Shown piece by piece: positions 1-8,554 of a stretch of 57,344 nt of DNA (within the stretch, counting starts at the first letter, position 1; every line of letters starts with the position of its first letter). The stretch spans positions 44,548 through 101,891 of the forward strand of contig JAUNQI010000001.1 in assembly GCA_030536255.1 (NCBI GenBank). The letters are read 5' to 3'. Position numbers and translations under genes: made by a program. Origin of the DNA: Eubacteriales bacterium (GTDB taxonomy: Bacteria > Bacillota > Clostridia > Oscillospirales > Oscillospiraceae). Under the pieces are notes generated by a model. The model was given only the letters and a program-made list of their open reading frames with translations. It was not told where the DNA came from and searched no databases.

Positions 1-29
1 GCTCGGCTCATGCCTGATCTGTTGCCCAT
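1..29 (-). CDS. start of a probable sugar ABC permease (partial)
   Basis: On the minus strand an ATG at 29 is preceded about 10 bases upstream by a GAGAGGAG ribosome site, and the frame MGNRSGMSR runs off the window. It lies directly downstream of a sugar-binding protein on the same strand, where importer permeases are usually encoded, so a permease is inferred from position only. Nine residues are visible, too few for recognition. Confidence 0.4.
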
Positions 30-86
30 AAGGAGTTCTCTCCTCTCTTTTTGTTAAAACCGCCTTCAGTGGAGGGGTAATTGAAA

Positions 87-117
87 CACCCTCCCTGCGC
101 TATGCACAGGGAGGGTG
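87..117 (-). terminator. hairpin after the sugar-binding protein gene
   Basis: An 11-bp perfect inverted repeat (arm CACCCTCCCTG) with a 9-base loop lies between the binding-protein stop and the next gene. The following minus-strand bases (TTTCAATT) are only weakly U-rich. It therefore looks like a partial terminator or mRNA-protecting hairpin that would make binding protein more abundant than the downstream permeases. Confidence 0.6.
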
Positions 118-156
118 CGCACCCTTATACAAGGATTTAATGCAAATTATTGAAAC

Positions 157-1440
157 TCAGCCTTCAGCAGCCGCGTTAGCATTTGCACAGAAGGTCGCAA
201 CTTCGTCAGCTACAACACCGCCGTCGCCGATACGCTGAAGCATATTCCACCACTCGGTACGAGCGGTTGCCCAGCCGGAAGTAACCTGATAATAGTCGCC
301 AAGGTAAGGCATAAGAACCTTATACTCATTCATAACTTCGTTGTCAGCCCAGATACCAGAGATATCCTCGCCGCCAGCAATATCACGAACTGCAAAGTAG
401 CTTGCTGCCTTAATTGCAGGAGCAGTGCCCTTGCCATCGCAGAAGTACTTGATGAATTCCTTAGCTGCTTCAACCTTTGCCTCATCGCCGTTGTCGAAGA
501 TACCAAAGCCCCAGATACCGCCGCAGAGCTTGCTCTCGCCGGTCTCGGACGGGAAGCTCATGAATACGATCTCTTCACCATCATTGGTGAGACCTGCATC
601 GTTATTGTCAGAGTTGAGCTGCTGAGCAATATTCCAGCAGAACGCCATCTTCAGAAGACCCTGACGGAAAGCAATGATTTCATCGTTACCTACTTCAGCT
701 GCATTGAAATAAATTGCATCCAGAGACTGGAGAAGCTCAAGAGCCTTTACATTTTCAGCAGAATCAGCAGTGTAAGCGGTATGCTCCGCATTTGTGAAGG
801 TACCGCCGTAGAGGTTGTTGATAAGAGCACGAGTGCCTTGGTCACCACCCTGACCAGCACAGAAAACATCACCAACTGCTTCGCCGTACTTAGCATACAA
901 AGCATCACAAGCCTTAATGAAGTTCTCGGTCGTCCAGGTATGATTCTCAATATCAACATACTGATCTGCACCGGCTTCTTTGAAAGCGTCATAGTTGATT
1001 GCCATGCAGTGAGCCGTCATAACAACAGGATACTCATAGCATTTGCCGTCAGCAGTGAAGCATGCAGACTGGCATGCTGCGTTGACTTCTGCTTTGTCGC
1101 CGTCATCCCAGAGGTCAGCAAGGTCTACCATGTAGCCTTTAACGCCCCAGTTTGCTACGAGACGCTCAGGTCCTTCCATAATGAGGTCAGGAGCTGCGCC
1201 GCCTTCAAGAGCGGTATTGACCTGATCATCGCCGTTGGTATAGTCAAGATACTCAACAGAAACCTTGATGCCGGTAGCAGCTTCGAAATCTGCCATCAGA
1301 GCTTCAACAGTCTCAGCATTGCCCCATGCACCGATGGGATACGTCCAGAGGGTAAGTTCTTTTGCTGGCTCTGCACAAGCCATAACGCCAAGAGAGAGAA
1401 CCATGCAGAGTGCAAGCGCGATTGCAAGAATCTTTTTCAT
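157..1440 (-). CDS. ABC transporter sugar-binding protein (family 1)
   Basis: 427 residues. An N-terminal signal peptide (residues 1-23, MKKILAIALALC then VMAC) is followed by a family 1 extracellular solute-binding fold of usual length. The Cys after VMA could be a lipidated residue, although Met at the -2 position is atypical. The protein would capture a sugar outside the membrane and hand it to two permeases, the first of which seems to begin at base 29. Its gene follows the RpiR regulator and has its own promoter (TTGACA, 17 bp, TATATT) with an RpiR-type palindrome upstream. Neighbouring epimerase, esterase and kinase genes suggest an N-acetylated hexosamine or sialic-acid-derived sugar as ligand. 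The ligand itself is inferred, not seen. The AAAGGAAAA site places the start at 1440. Confidence 0.85.
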   Translation of the reverse strand: MKKILAIALALCMVLSLGVMACAEPAKELTLWTYPIGAWGNAETVEALMADFEAATGIKVSVEYLDYTNGDDQVNTALEGGAAPDLIMEGPERLVANWGVKGYMVDLADLWDDGDKAEVNAACQSACFTADGKCYEYPVVMTAHCMAINYDAFKEAGADQYVDIENHTWTTENFIKACDALYAKYGEAVGDVFCAGQGGDQGTRALINNLYGGTFTNAEHTAYTADSAENVKALELLQSLDAIYFNAAEVGNDEIIAFRQGLLKMAFCWNIAQQLNSDNNDAGLTNDGEEIVFMSFPSETGESKLCGGIWGFGIFDNGDEAKVEAAKEFIKYFCDGKGTAPAIKAASYFAVRDIAGGEDISGIWADNEVMNEYKVLMPYLGDYYQVTSGWATARTEWWNMLQRIGDGGVVADEVATFCANANAAAEG

Positions 1441-1517
1441 TTTCTGTTTTCCTTTCTTTTTTGTGATCGTTATAATATGCGGAAACCGCTAATCACCGTA
1501 TATTTACAACTGAAATA

Positions 1518-1546
1518 AATATATCTGAAAAAACAGATCATGTCAA
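1518..1546 (-). promoter_or_regulatory. sigma-A promoter of the sugar-binding protein gene
   Basis: On the minus strand TTGACA (1541-1546) and TATATT (1518-1523) are separated by exactly 17 bp. The -35 box is perfect. The spacer contains a small ATCTG/CAGAT inverted repeat. The predicted transcript start lies about 70 bases upstream of the binding-protein ATG. Confidence 0.75.
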
Positions 1547-1583
1547 TAAAATTTTTAAAAAAATTTTCAAAAAATATAATTTA

Positions 1584-1600
1584 TGAAAATAATATTTTCA
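1584..1600. promoter_or_regulatory. candidate RpiR operator
   Basis: TGAAAATAATATTTTCA is a perfect palindrome with 8-bp arms and one central base. It overlaps the stop codon of the RpiR gene and lies about 38 bp upstream of the -35 box of the binding-protein promoter. An almost identical palindrome (5868-5882) precedes the first gene of the same cluster, which argues for one shared regulator. RpiR is the only regulator in the cluster, so it is the likely binder (inference). Confidence 0.55.
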
Positions 1601-2464
1601 CAGATGTTTTTCGGCAAGGGCATTTGCTATCTGGCTTCTGGCATGCCTGCATTCATCCAGATTCCGTCTTGCCACCTCTGAAAACAGAACATCCATCAGA
1701 AACAGCTGAGATATTTTCGCCGGAATCGAGCCAAGCTGAAGAGGGCTTTCTTTTGCTCCGCACAGAAGAATAACATCGGCGAACTGGACTCCGGGAGAAT
1801 TCGGATAGTGGGTAACCAGAATGATTTTTACTCCTCTGGCACGTGCTACGCTCAGCGTCTGCATCATATCCCGTGTTGCTCCCGAGTAAGAGAAATACAG
1901 GATCACATCTCTTTCGCTCATTGTTGCTGAAACAATTGCCTGCGTATGATTGTCCCCGATACTGAAATATTTGCTCCCTATCGTTGTAAAAATATGCGCA
2001 GCTTCCTCGGCTATGATCATTGAGCCGCCCTGCCCCATGCAGATCACCTTGTCAGCAGCTTCAATATAGTCTGCCGCTTTTCTTATGCTCTCTTCGTCAA
2101 CGAGTTTCAGCGTCTGAGTAATAGCATCTTCATCAGCAGCATACAGCTTTCTGCAAACGTCCGAAAAGCTGTCCTTATCGTGAACTTCTCCCGACAGAGG
2201 ACTGAACTCCTGCTCAGAAGAAGCAAGAGATTTCGCCAGCTCCATCTTAAAATCACTGAAGCCCCGGTATCCAAGTCTCCGGACAAATCGGGAGAGAGTA
2301 GCCTCGGCCACCTCGCTTTTTTCGGCAAGATCCGTAATTGACATCTTCTGCGTTTCAGTCCTGTGACTGACAACGAAATCCGCAGCTTTCTTTTCCGCAG
2401 CAGTCAGATTATAGTATTCGTTGCTGATCCGCTCAATCAGACCTGTATCTGTCTGTTGTGTCAT
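1598..2464 (-). CDS. MurR/RpiR family transcriptional regulator
   Basis: 288 residues with the standard two-part RpiR layout: an N-terminal helix-turn-helix (about residues 1-77, recognition region SEVAEATLSRFVRRLGY near 49-65) and a C-terminal SIS sugar-phosphate-binding domain (about 120-250, with the GQGGS phosphate loop). Such regulators sense phosphorylated amino sugars. It is co-directional with the epimerase (gap 18 bases) and followed by the binding protein. The AGGAGAATCAT site before the ATG supports the start. Two matching palindromes in the cluster are its probable targets. The regulated substrate is inferred to be an N-acetylhexosamine or sialic-acid product. Confidence 0.88.
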   Translation of the reverse strand: MTQQTDTGLIERISNEYYNLTAAEKKAADFVVSHRTETQKMSITDLAEKSEVAEATLSRFVRRLGYRGFSDFKMELAKSLASSEQEFSPLSGEVHDKDSFSDVCRKLYAADEDAITQTLKLVDEESIRKAADYIEAADKVICMGQGGSMIIAEEAAHIFTTIGSKYFSIGDNHTQAIVSATMSERDVILYFSYSGATRDMMQTLSVARARGVKIILVTHYPNSPGVQFADVILLCGAKESPLQLGSIPAKISQLFLMDVLFSEVARRNLDECRHARSQIANALAEKHL

Positions 2465-2482
2465 ATGATTCTCCTATGATCT

Positions 2483-3691
2483 TTATTCCGTCAGTTCTCC
2501 GAGCATGCGGTCGACATTAATCAGCATTCTGGGGAGATGGAATGGCCCTTTAAATGTGGATCCTTTTGTCGAGGGCATTGTCGGAAGTCCGTCTCTCCTG
2601 AGATATCCGTACCACTCGCCGTACTCCGGATCGGAGAAGTGCTCTTTGCAGTAATCGAGGGTTCTGAAGAACCAGTTCAGATACTCTTCCTTCCCGGTAT
2701 CGCGATAGAGCATCAGCGACGAGATTAAAATCTCATCATGCGGCCACCAAAGCTTCATATCATGCTCATAAGCCTCAGGCGGTTTTCCGAGACAATCCGT
2801 AAAGTAGAGCAAGCCGCCGTATTCCTCATCCCAGCCGGCGCTGATTGCCCAGTTAAAGATCTCTTCCGCCTTTCCGACAAGCTCTTTGTCACCGGTACGC
2901 TTTGCATGCTCAAGAAGGAACCATACGCCTTCGATATCATGTCCGGGGTTCACGATCCTGCCATCGGTAAACCATGTTCTGGCTTCTCCGTTCGGGCCGA
3001 CATTTTCAAGGATACATTTCAGTTCCGGATGCACATTGTACTTAAAGATCTCATCCACGCAGGTCTGAGCTCTTTTCTCATACAGTTCCTTATTCTCTTC
3101 GTCAACTCTCATCATCACGGACGTGACGTTGAGGTAAATCATCGGAAGACCAAAGGAACGCCCGGTTCTTGTTTCCGGATCTGTCTTCGGTCCCAGACCG
3201 GCAGGATCCGGAGCCCCGTGCCACAGATCCCAGTAAATATCATATGCTTTCTTTGCCCTTTCCAGGCAGACTTTCTCACCGGTGATACCATAATATTCAG
3301 CATTGGCCATTGCATAAAATGCTTCGGAAAAATAATATCTTCTCTGGCGGAGAGGCTGGCCTTCCGCAGTTACCGTAAAGTACATTCTTCCATCCGCATT
3401 CGGATTGATGCAATGTGCTTCCATAAAATCAAGGCAGGATTTTGAAGCGGTAAGCCATTCATCCTTCACACCGTACTCATGGCAAAGATATGCAAAGATC
3501 CACCCGCAGCGTCCCTGCATCCATACACTCTTATCTGTGGAATAGATTTCTCCCTTTCGGTCAAGGCAGGTATATACCCCGCCAAATTCCTGATCCATTC
3601 CGTTTTTCAGCCAGAAATTCACGCAGCGGTCAAGCTCTGCTCTGACCCATTCTCTGGTTTCAATCAGCTTCTGTTTTGTTTCCTTATCCAA
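2483..3691 (-). CDS. N-acylglucosamine 2-epimerase (AGE/RnBP family)
   Basis: 402 residues, typical for the (alpha/alpha)6-barrel AGE family. The C-terminal stretch DPEYGEWYGYLRRDG followed by KGPFHLPR closely matches the conserved end of N-acetylglucosamine 2-epimerases, which interconvert ManNAc and GlcNAc; cellobiose 2-epimerases are the alternative. The start is an unusual TTG at 3691: a GAGGG ribosome site sits about 7 bases upstream and the next in-frame Met is some 55 residues in. The gene sits between an SGNH esterase and an RpiR regulator, consistent with amino-sugar breakdown. No signal peptide is present, so it acts in the cytoplasm. No nanA lyase or nanE is visible in the window. 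Confidence 0.82.
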   Translation of the reverse strand: MDKETKQKLIETREWVRAELDRCVNFWLKNGMDQEFGGVYTCLDRKGEIYSTDKSVWMQGRCGWIFAYLCHEYGVKDEWLTASKSCLDFMEAHCINPNADGRMYFTVTAEGQPLRQRRYYFSEAFYAMANAEYYGITGEKVCLERAKKAYDIYWDLWHGAPDPAGLGPKTDPETRTGRSFGLPMIYLNVTSVMMRVDEENKELYEKRAQTCVDEIFKYNVHPELKCILENVGPNGEARTWFTDGRIVNPGHDIEGVWFLLEHAKRTGDKELVGKAEEIFNWAISAGWDEEYGGLLYFTDCLGKPPEAYEHDMKLWWPHDEILISSLMLYRDTGKEEYLNWFFRTLDYCKEHFSDPEYGEWYGYLRRDGLPTMPSTKGSTFKGPFHLPRMLINVDRMLGELTE

Positions 3692-3719
3692 AATAATCCC
3701 TCACTTCTCCGATCATATT

Positions 3720-4361
3720 TTATACTAATTCCGGAACAACTTCCGCCAGCTTGGCAGCAAGCTGACGATGACCTTTGCAACTCAAATGGGTATAATCCAC
3801 CGTGTTAAATTCCGCAATTCCCTCCGCGTCAAGGAACGCACAGCCTTGCGCAACCGCCTTAAGCGCAAAATATCTCGCAATATGAGGGGACTTTTCCACA
3901 CAGCACAGACCCATGACCTCATCATTGAAGCCTTCTCTCATCCAGGGAGGTGCTACGATAAGGATATTCGGCTTTCCGTTTCGCCAGGCGGGAACCGTTT
4001 TTGCCTTCAGGATCAGCCGTTCCAGTCCGCCTCCGATTGCTGCCGGATTTGCCGCAAATCTCTCCTTGCAGTCATTTGTACCGAGCATAACAATAAGCAG
4101 ATCCACCGGTTCGTGGCTCATGAGGCAGGAATAGATGCTGTCCAGACCGGACATGCTTTCATGAAGCGGATCGCTAAAAACCGTCGTTCTTCCGGATAAT
4201 CCTTCTTCAATCACGTAATAATCATCACCGAGAGCCTGCTGAAGGAGGCATGTCCAGCGTTCGTTCTCGGAAAATCTGTCGGAATGAGTCTCCGTGTCGT
4301 TCGGATCTGCACAATACCCGTGGGTGTTTGAATCGCCAAAGCATACAATATGTTTTTTCAT
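3720..4361 (-). CDS. SGNH/GDSL-family esterase
   Basis: 213 residues. Block I is GDSNTHG with nucleophile Ser11, block III is LGTNDCK (Gly and Asn of the oxyanion hole), and block V is DYTHLSCKGH, giving the Asp-x-x-His pair. There is no signal peptide, so it is cytoplasmic. Family members deacetylate sugars or other esters. In this cluster a sugar O-acetylesterase role (for example on O-acetylated sialic acid or hexosamine) is plausible but inferred. ATG 4361 was chosen; the TTG one codon earlier has marginally better spacing to the AAAGGA site and remains possible. It lies 28 bases from the epimerase and 33 from the kinase-like gene, so co-transcription is likely. Confidence 0.8.
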   Translation of the reverse strand: MKKHIVCFGDSNTHGYCADPNDTETHSDRFSENERWTCLLQQALGDDYYVIEEGLSGRTTVFSDPLHESMSGLDSIYSCLMSHEPVDLLIVMLGTNDCKERFAANPAAIGGGLERLILKAKTVPAWRNGKPNILIVAPPWMREGFNDEVMGLCCVEKSPHIARYFALKAVAQGCAFLDAEGIAEFNTVDYTHLSCKGHRQLAAKLAEVVPELV

Positions 4362-4394
4362 CAATCAGATTTATCCTTTCTGTAACCGGCTGCT

Positions 4395-5774
4395 TTATTT
4401 TATTTCCGGAAGAGAGGCCGCGGCGGCGCTCTGCCCGACTCTTCTGAACTTTTCATCCGGAAGAGCCAGATGGATCTTTTCGTTCAGTTCGGGATATTCA
4501 TCCTTCAGAATCCTGCGGCAGGTCTCCAGAAGCAGATCCCCTCCTTTTCCGGACATCACGCGTCCGAGAAGAAGAACATGCTTATAACCGTAAAGGTCAT
4601 AGTAAAGTACAAGGGAGTGCGCAAGATAGCAGCCGATCCCTTCATAAACCTTTGCAGCGCGCGGGTCTCCGTCTTCCATCAGCTTCTGAACAACCTTCAG
4701 CTTTTCCGCCGGGGAAAGCTTTTCGTCCAGTTCGATTCCCGCACGCGGGGCAAGCTTGATCACGCCATCCTGAGAGAAATACTTAACGCCGCAGCCGATA
4801 TCCAGGCTCCATTCATCCTGCATTGCCTCCGGATTTGCATCCACCGGGATAAAAGCAAGTTCGTTCAGCCAGCCGGTAATGCAGCCATTTGCATCCACGA
4901 AGCCGCCGGCCTCGGAGGTACCCATGGCAATGCCAAGAATGTTGTTGTCTTCCAGACTCATTGCACCGGCAAGCGCGGTTACATCACCGTCATTGACAAC
5001 ACAGAATGGAATATCTCCAAAGGTATCCGTAATTGCACGGATATAGATATCCTTGACCTTCTGATTATAAAGCTCCTTCGGAACTGCAAGGAACAGAGAC
5101 GCATTCATCGTTCTGTCATTGATAAATACACCGGCTGAGGATACACCGACCGCATCAACTCTTGGCATATGTTCCGCAGCACTCTTCAGCGCAGCTACGA
5201 TCCCGTCATAATGATAATCCGGGTCGGAATTGATTTTCGGGAACCATACCACCTCTTCGGAATATACGGTTTCCCCGTCAATGACCGCGGACACTTTTCT
5301 GTCACTTCCGCCTGCATCAAATCCGATCCTGCAGCCCTCCAGATGACCGCCCATCGGTTTCGGGCTGTCTTTTCCGGCAGGAATGGAATCTGTATAAACA
5401 ACCTCAAATGCTCTCTCGAATATTCCTTCAAAATAGTGGAAATCAAAGTCCTGAGTTCCTTTGTCACAGAAGGCTTCATCCCGAAGATAAGTGAACATTT
5501 CCTTATCGTCGCAGTATACCCGAAATCCGCCTTTCATCCAGAGCAGCGTTTTTACCAGACGGCGGATATAATACCGGTCAGTCTCAAGGAAGTCCGGCGT
5601 ACCATGAATAAAGGTTGGATACGATGCCATTTCTCCGTTTGCTCTTTCAACAGCAATGCCGATCGGCTTTTTCGCTGTTTCCAGAAAAGCCTTGTTGAAC
5701 AGACCGAGCGGAATAAATCCGGGGTCCAGTTCCGGAGAATTCTTTACATTTACTTCAATACCGAGATATTTCAT
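4395..5774 (-). CDS. ROK-like sugar kinase with N-terminal extension
   Basis: 459 residues against the usual 290-320 of ROK kinases. The ROK-like part starts near residue 148 with the phosphate motif GFDAGGSDRK, followed by VGVSSAGV and VVNDGDVTALAGA, where the Asp of NDGD matches the catalytic base position, then GIAMGTSEAGG. The first ~145 residues (containing FIHGTPDFLETDRYYIRRL) do not resemble a DNA-binding domain and I do not recognise them. A role as kinase of ManNAc or a related amino sugar fits the neighbouring epimerase and esterase, but a non-catalytic sensor is possible. It is the first gene of the minus-strand cluster, with an AAGGAGG ribosome site and a palindromic operator about 95 bp upstream. 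Confidence 0.7.
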   Translation of the reverse strand: MKYLGIEVNVKNSPELDPGFIPLGLFNKAFLETAKKPIGIAVERANGEMASYPTFIHGTPDFLETDRYYIRRLVKTLLWMKGGFRVYCDDKEMFTYLRDEAFCDKGTQDFDFHYFEGIFERAFEVVYTDSIPAGKDSPKPMGGHLEGCRIGFDAGGSDRKVSAVIDGETVYSEEVVWFPKINSDPDYHYDGIVAALKSAAEHMPRVDAVGVSSAGVFINDRTMNASLFLAVPKELYNQKVKDIYIRAITDTFGDIPFCVVNDGDVTALAGAMSLEDNNILGIAMGTSEAGGFVDANGCITGWLNELAFIPVDANPEAMQDEWSLDIGCGVKYFSQDGVIKLAPRAGIELDEKLSPAEKLKVVQKLMEDGDPRAAKVYEGIGCYLAHSLVLYYDLYGYKHVLLLGRVMSGKGGDLLLETCRRILKDEYPELNEKIHLALPDEKFRRVGQSAAAASLPEIK

Positions 5775-5867
5775 TTACTGCCTCCTTTTTAAAGAACAAA
5801 ATCTACTGTCAGAATGTTTATTCAAAGTTATATGGATACGAATCAGATAATATCATACTAACATCTG

Positions 5868-5882
5868 TGAAAATAATTTTCA
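5868..5882. promoter_or_regulatory. candidate RpiR operator before the amino-sugar cluster
   Basis: TGAAAATAATTTTCA is a perfect palindrome with 7-bp arms and one central base, the same core as the site at 1584-1600. On the minus strand it is followed 12 bases later by TATTAT, a candidate -10, so the palindrome covers the -35 region, where a repressor or activator would act. The remaining 5775-5867 region is AT-rich leader with no gene. Confidence 0.55.
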
Positions 5883-5924
5883 ATAATGATTTTTCTGAAA
5901 ATCGGAATCTCCTGAAGATACAAA

Positions 5925-5954
5925 ACTGCCGCAGAATTTTTCTCCTACGGCAGT
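5925..5954 (-). terminator. rho-independent terminator of pnp
   Basis: A 10-bp stem with one mismatch (arm ACTGCCG then AG) lies about 55 bases after the pnp stop, and the minus-strand transcript continues with TTTTG. It separates pnp from the downstream amino-sugar cluster. Confidence 0.75.
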
Positions 5955-6007
5955 CTCATTTTTACCTTATAAACTTTTTTCGGACTTCTGTGCCTTGGCC
6001 AAAATTA

Positions 6008-8128
6008 TCAGGCTTTTCCGAGTTCCTTAAGAGCTTCCTTGCGGGAAACATTCCAGCGGCCTTTTTCGTCAACGCCAAGGAACTTGACAACCGTGGTATC
6101 TCCGACATTCAGAACATCCTCAACCTTTTCGGTGCGCTTGAACTCAAGATCCTTAATATGGCACATAGCGTCCTTACCGGGCTTGATTTCCACAAAAGCA
6201 CCGAGATTGGAGATTACACGAACGACTTTGCCTTCATAAATCATTCCTGTTTCCGGTTCAAAGACGATGTCTTCGATCGTAGCACGAGCCTGACGGCAAG
6301 CATCAATATCCTTGGAAGCAATGTAAATGGTACCGTCATCATCGATGTCGATCTTGCAGCCGGTATCCGCTGTAATCTTCTGGATGACTTTTCCACCGGA
6401 GCCGATTACTTCACGGATCTTATCGGGATTGATAGACATCTGGATCATCTTGGGCGCCGTCTTTGCGAGCTCATGACGGGGTTCGGGGATTGCTTTGAGC
6501 ATAATTTCATCAAGGATCTGAAGACGTGCTTCACGGGTAATATCAAACGCCTCTTTTACGATCTCATGTTTCAGACCGTCATTCTTGAGGTCCATCTGAA
6601 TTGCAGTAATTCCCTGCTTGGTTCCGGCTACCTTAAAGTCCATTTCGCCGTGGAAGTCTTCAACACCCTGAATATCGATAAAGGTGGTGAAGTCATCTCC
6701 ATCCTGAATAAGGCCGCAGGAGATACCTGCAACAGGAGCCTTAAGAGGAACGCCGGCATCCATCAGAGCAAGCGTGCTGCCGCAGATGGATCCCTGAGAG
6801 GTGGAGCCATTGGAAGAAAGAACTTCGGAAACCACGCGGATCGCATATGGGAAGTCTTCGACATCGGGAATAACTGCTTCAAGAGCTTTTTCTACCAGAG
6901 CACCGTGACCATATTCACGTCTTCCGGTGGAGCGGCTCGCACGGGCTTCGCCAGTGGAGTAGGAAGGCATATTATAATGATGCATAAAGCGCTTCTCTTC
7001 CTCTTCCCAGATCGTATCGAGCTTCTGAGAATCCGTAAGGGTGGAAAGAGTTGCGATGGACAGAACCTGAGTCTGGCCTCTGGTAAACAGACCGGAGCCA
7101 TGAACAACAGGAAGAACTCCAACTTCAGCGCCAAGAGGACGGATCTCATTCATGGCACGGCCGTCAACACGCTTGCCTGCGAGAAGCCATTTTTTTACTA
7201 CCTTTTTCTGGATCTTGTAAAGGATCTCATCCATGAAGTTCATCATGTCGGGATGCTCTTCGCCGTATTTCTCCTGCATAGCAGTGACCCATTCGTTCAC
7301 GCGTGCTTCACGGACATTCTTGTCATCCGTATCCATGCAGTATTCCATACCCTCAAACTCATTTGCAACGAGCTTTTCAAAGAGCTCATCGTCAAATGCA
7401 GCATGCTCATATTCAAATTTCGGCTTGCCGACTTCCTCAACCATCTTGTCGATAAGATCAAGAACCGGCTGGAGATGCTCATGAGCCTGAACAATACCTT
7501 CATACATGACGGATTCTGGAACCTGATCCGCTTCAGACTCGATCATAACGATCTTCTTATGCGTTGCAGCAATCGTAGTGATCATCCGGTTGGTCTCGCG
7601 TTCCTTCTTGGTGGGGTTGAAGAGATACTTCTCGCCATCCCATCCGAGAACGATACCTGCAATAGGTCCGTTAAACGGAACATCAGAGATAGAAACTGCT
7701 GCGGAAGCACCGATCATAGCAGTGATCTCGGGAGAGCAGTCATTGTCAACCGCAAGGACTTCACATGCGATAACAACATCGTTTCTGAGGTCTGTCGGGA
7801 AAAGAGGACGCATCGGGCGGTCGATCAGACGGGATGCAAGGATTGCAGGCAGACTCGGCTTGCCTTCACGGCGCATAAAGCTTCCCGGAATACGGCCTAC
7901 TGCGTAGAGCTTTTCATTGAAGTCAACAGAGAGGGGGAAATAATCCGTTCCATCCTTCGGACGGGCAGAAGCCGTGCACGTAACAAGAACGACCGTTTCG
8001 CCATAGGTAACCAGTACTGCTGCATTGCAGAGCTCCGCGAGCTTGCCGACTTCCATCGTCAGCTTGCGGCCTTCATAATCCATTTCATACTTGCGATAAT
8101 TGGGGAACTGCTTGTTTCTGATTATCAT
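6008..8128 (-). CDS. pnp: polynucleotide phosphorylase
   Basis: 706 residues, normal length. Two RNase PH-like domains (about 10-230 and 320-540) flank an alpha-helical linker. They are followed by a KH domain (IREVIGSGGKVIQKI, about 560-615) and an S1 domain (GMIYEGKVVRVISNLGAFVEI, about 628-700). The enzyme degrades RNA 3' to 5' with phosphate and forms the core of the RNA degradosome. The TAAGGAG site before ATG 8128 sets the start. It lies downstream of rpsO, the conserved order in bacteria, but a strong terminator separates the two, so pnp depends on read-through or on its own promoter. No strong promoter was recognised in the 8129-8195 gap. Confidence 0.97.
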   Translation of the reverse strand: MIIRNKQFPNYRKYEMDYEGRKLTMEVGKLAELCNAAVLVTYGETVVLVTCTASARPKDGTDYFPLSVDFNEKLYAVGRIPGSFMRREGKPSLPAILASRLIDRPMRPLFPTDLRNDVVIACEVLAVDNDCSPEITAMIGASAAVSISDVPFNGPIAGIVLGWDGEKYLFNPTKKERETNRMITTIAATHKKIVMIESEADQVPESVMYEGIVQAHEHLQPVLDLIDKMVEEVGKPKFEYEHAAFDDELFEKLVANEFEGMEYCMDTDDKNVREARVNEWVTAMQEKYGEEHPDMMNFMDEILYKIQKKVVKKWLLAGKRVDGRAMNEIRPLGAEVGVLPVVHGSGLFTRGQTQVLSIATLSTLTDSQKLDTIWEEEEKRFMHHYNMPSYSTGEARASRSTGRREYGHGALVEKALEAVIPDVEDFPYAIRVVSEVLSSNGSTSQGSICGSTLALMDAGVPLKAPVAGISCGLIQDGDDFTTFIDIQGVEDFHGEMDFKVAGTKQGITAIQMDLKNDGLKHEIVKEAFDITREARLQILDEIMLKAIPEPRHELAKTAPKMIQMSINPDKIREVIGSGGKVIQKITADTGCKIDIDDDGTIYIASKDIDACRQARATIEDIVFEPETGMIYEGKVVRVISNLGAFVEIKPGKDAMCHIKDLEFKRTEKVEDVLNVGDTTVVKFLGVDEKGRWNVSRKEALKELGKA

Positions 8129-8195
8129 ATATACTCCTTAACCGCGGGCAATTCATATAATTGCTCCCGCTAAATAAAATTCGTTTTCAGGGGGC

Positions 8196-8230
8196 AAAAA
8201 ATCTGAGGACAGTATTCAATTGTCCTCAGA
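8196..8230 (-). terminator. rho-independent terminator between rpsO and pnp
   Basis: A perfect 10-bp stem (arm TCTGAGGACA, 8202-8211 with 8221-8230) is followed on the minus strand by six T. It should stop most rpsO transcripts before pnp. Confidence 0.85.
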
Positions 8231-8258
8231 CTTAAAAAACCTTCATACCCCTCGGAAA

Positions 8259-8275
8259 CCGGGCCACTTGCCCGG
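8259..8275 (-). other. GC-rich hairpin after rpsO
   Basis: CCGGGC and GCCCGG pair around a 5-base loop just after the rpsO stop and upstream of the terminator. It could protect the rpsO 3' end or act as an RNase processing site between rpsO and pnp, as is known for this operon in other bacteria. The function is inferred. Confidence 0.4.
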
Positions 8276-8287
8276 GCGCTGAACAGA

Positions 8288-8554
8288 TTACTTACGGATG
8301 CCCAGCTTTGCGATAATGGAACGATAACGCTCGATGTCCTTCTTTGCTACATAGTCGAGAAGTCTGCGGCGCTTACCGACCATCTTATACATACCAAGAC
8401 GGCTGTGGTCATCATTGGGATGCTGCTTCAGATGCTCAGTGAGCTCACGGATACGCTCGGAAAGGATAGCGATCTGGACTTCGGGGGAACCGGTGTCACC
8501 TTCATGGGTGGCATTGGCAGCCATAACTTCGTTCTTTTTCTCTTTGGTAATCAT
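8288..8554 (-). CDS. rpsO: 30S ribosomal protein S15
   Basis: 88 residues, the standard size. The start [11 protein letters not shown] and the motifs [14 protein letters not shown] and [20 protein letters not shown] are diagnostic. ATG 8554 with an AAAGGA site is preferred over an in-frame TTG at 8587, which would add 11 residues ([11 protein letters not shown]) not found in the family. S15 binds 16S rRNA helices 20-22 early in small-subunit assembly. It is driven by a near-consensus promoter at 8658-8686 and has a structured leader. Confidence 0.97.
   Translation of the reverse strand: MITKEKKNEVMAANATHEGDTGSPEVQIAILSERIRELTEHLKQHPNDDHSRLGMYKMVGKRRRLLDYVAKKDIERYRSIIAKLGIRK

Noticed and set aside
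5867..8173. A 768-codon open frame on the plus strand opposite pnp
   Set aside because: It mirrors pnp, which is unmistakable. Strong codon bias on one strand commonly leaves long stop-free antisense frames. No ribosome site or recognisable domain was seen.
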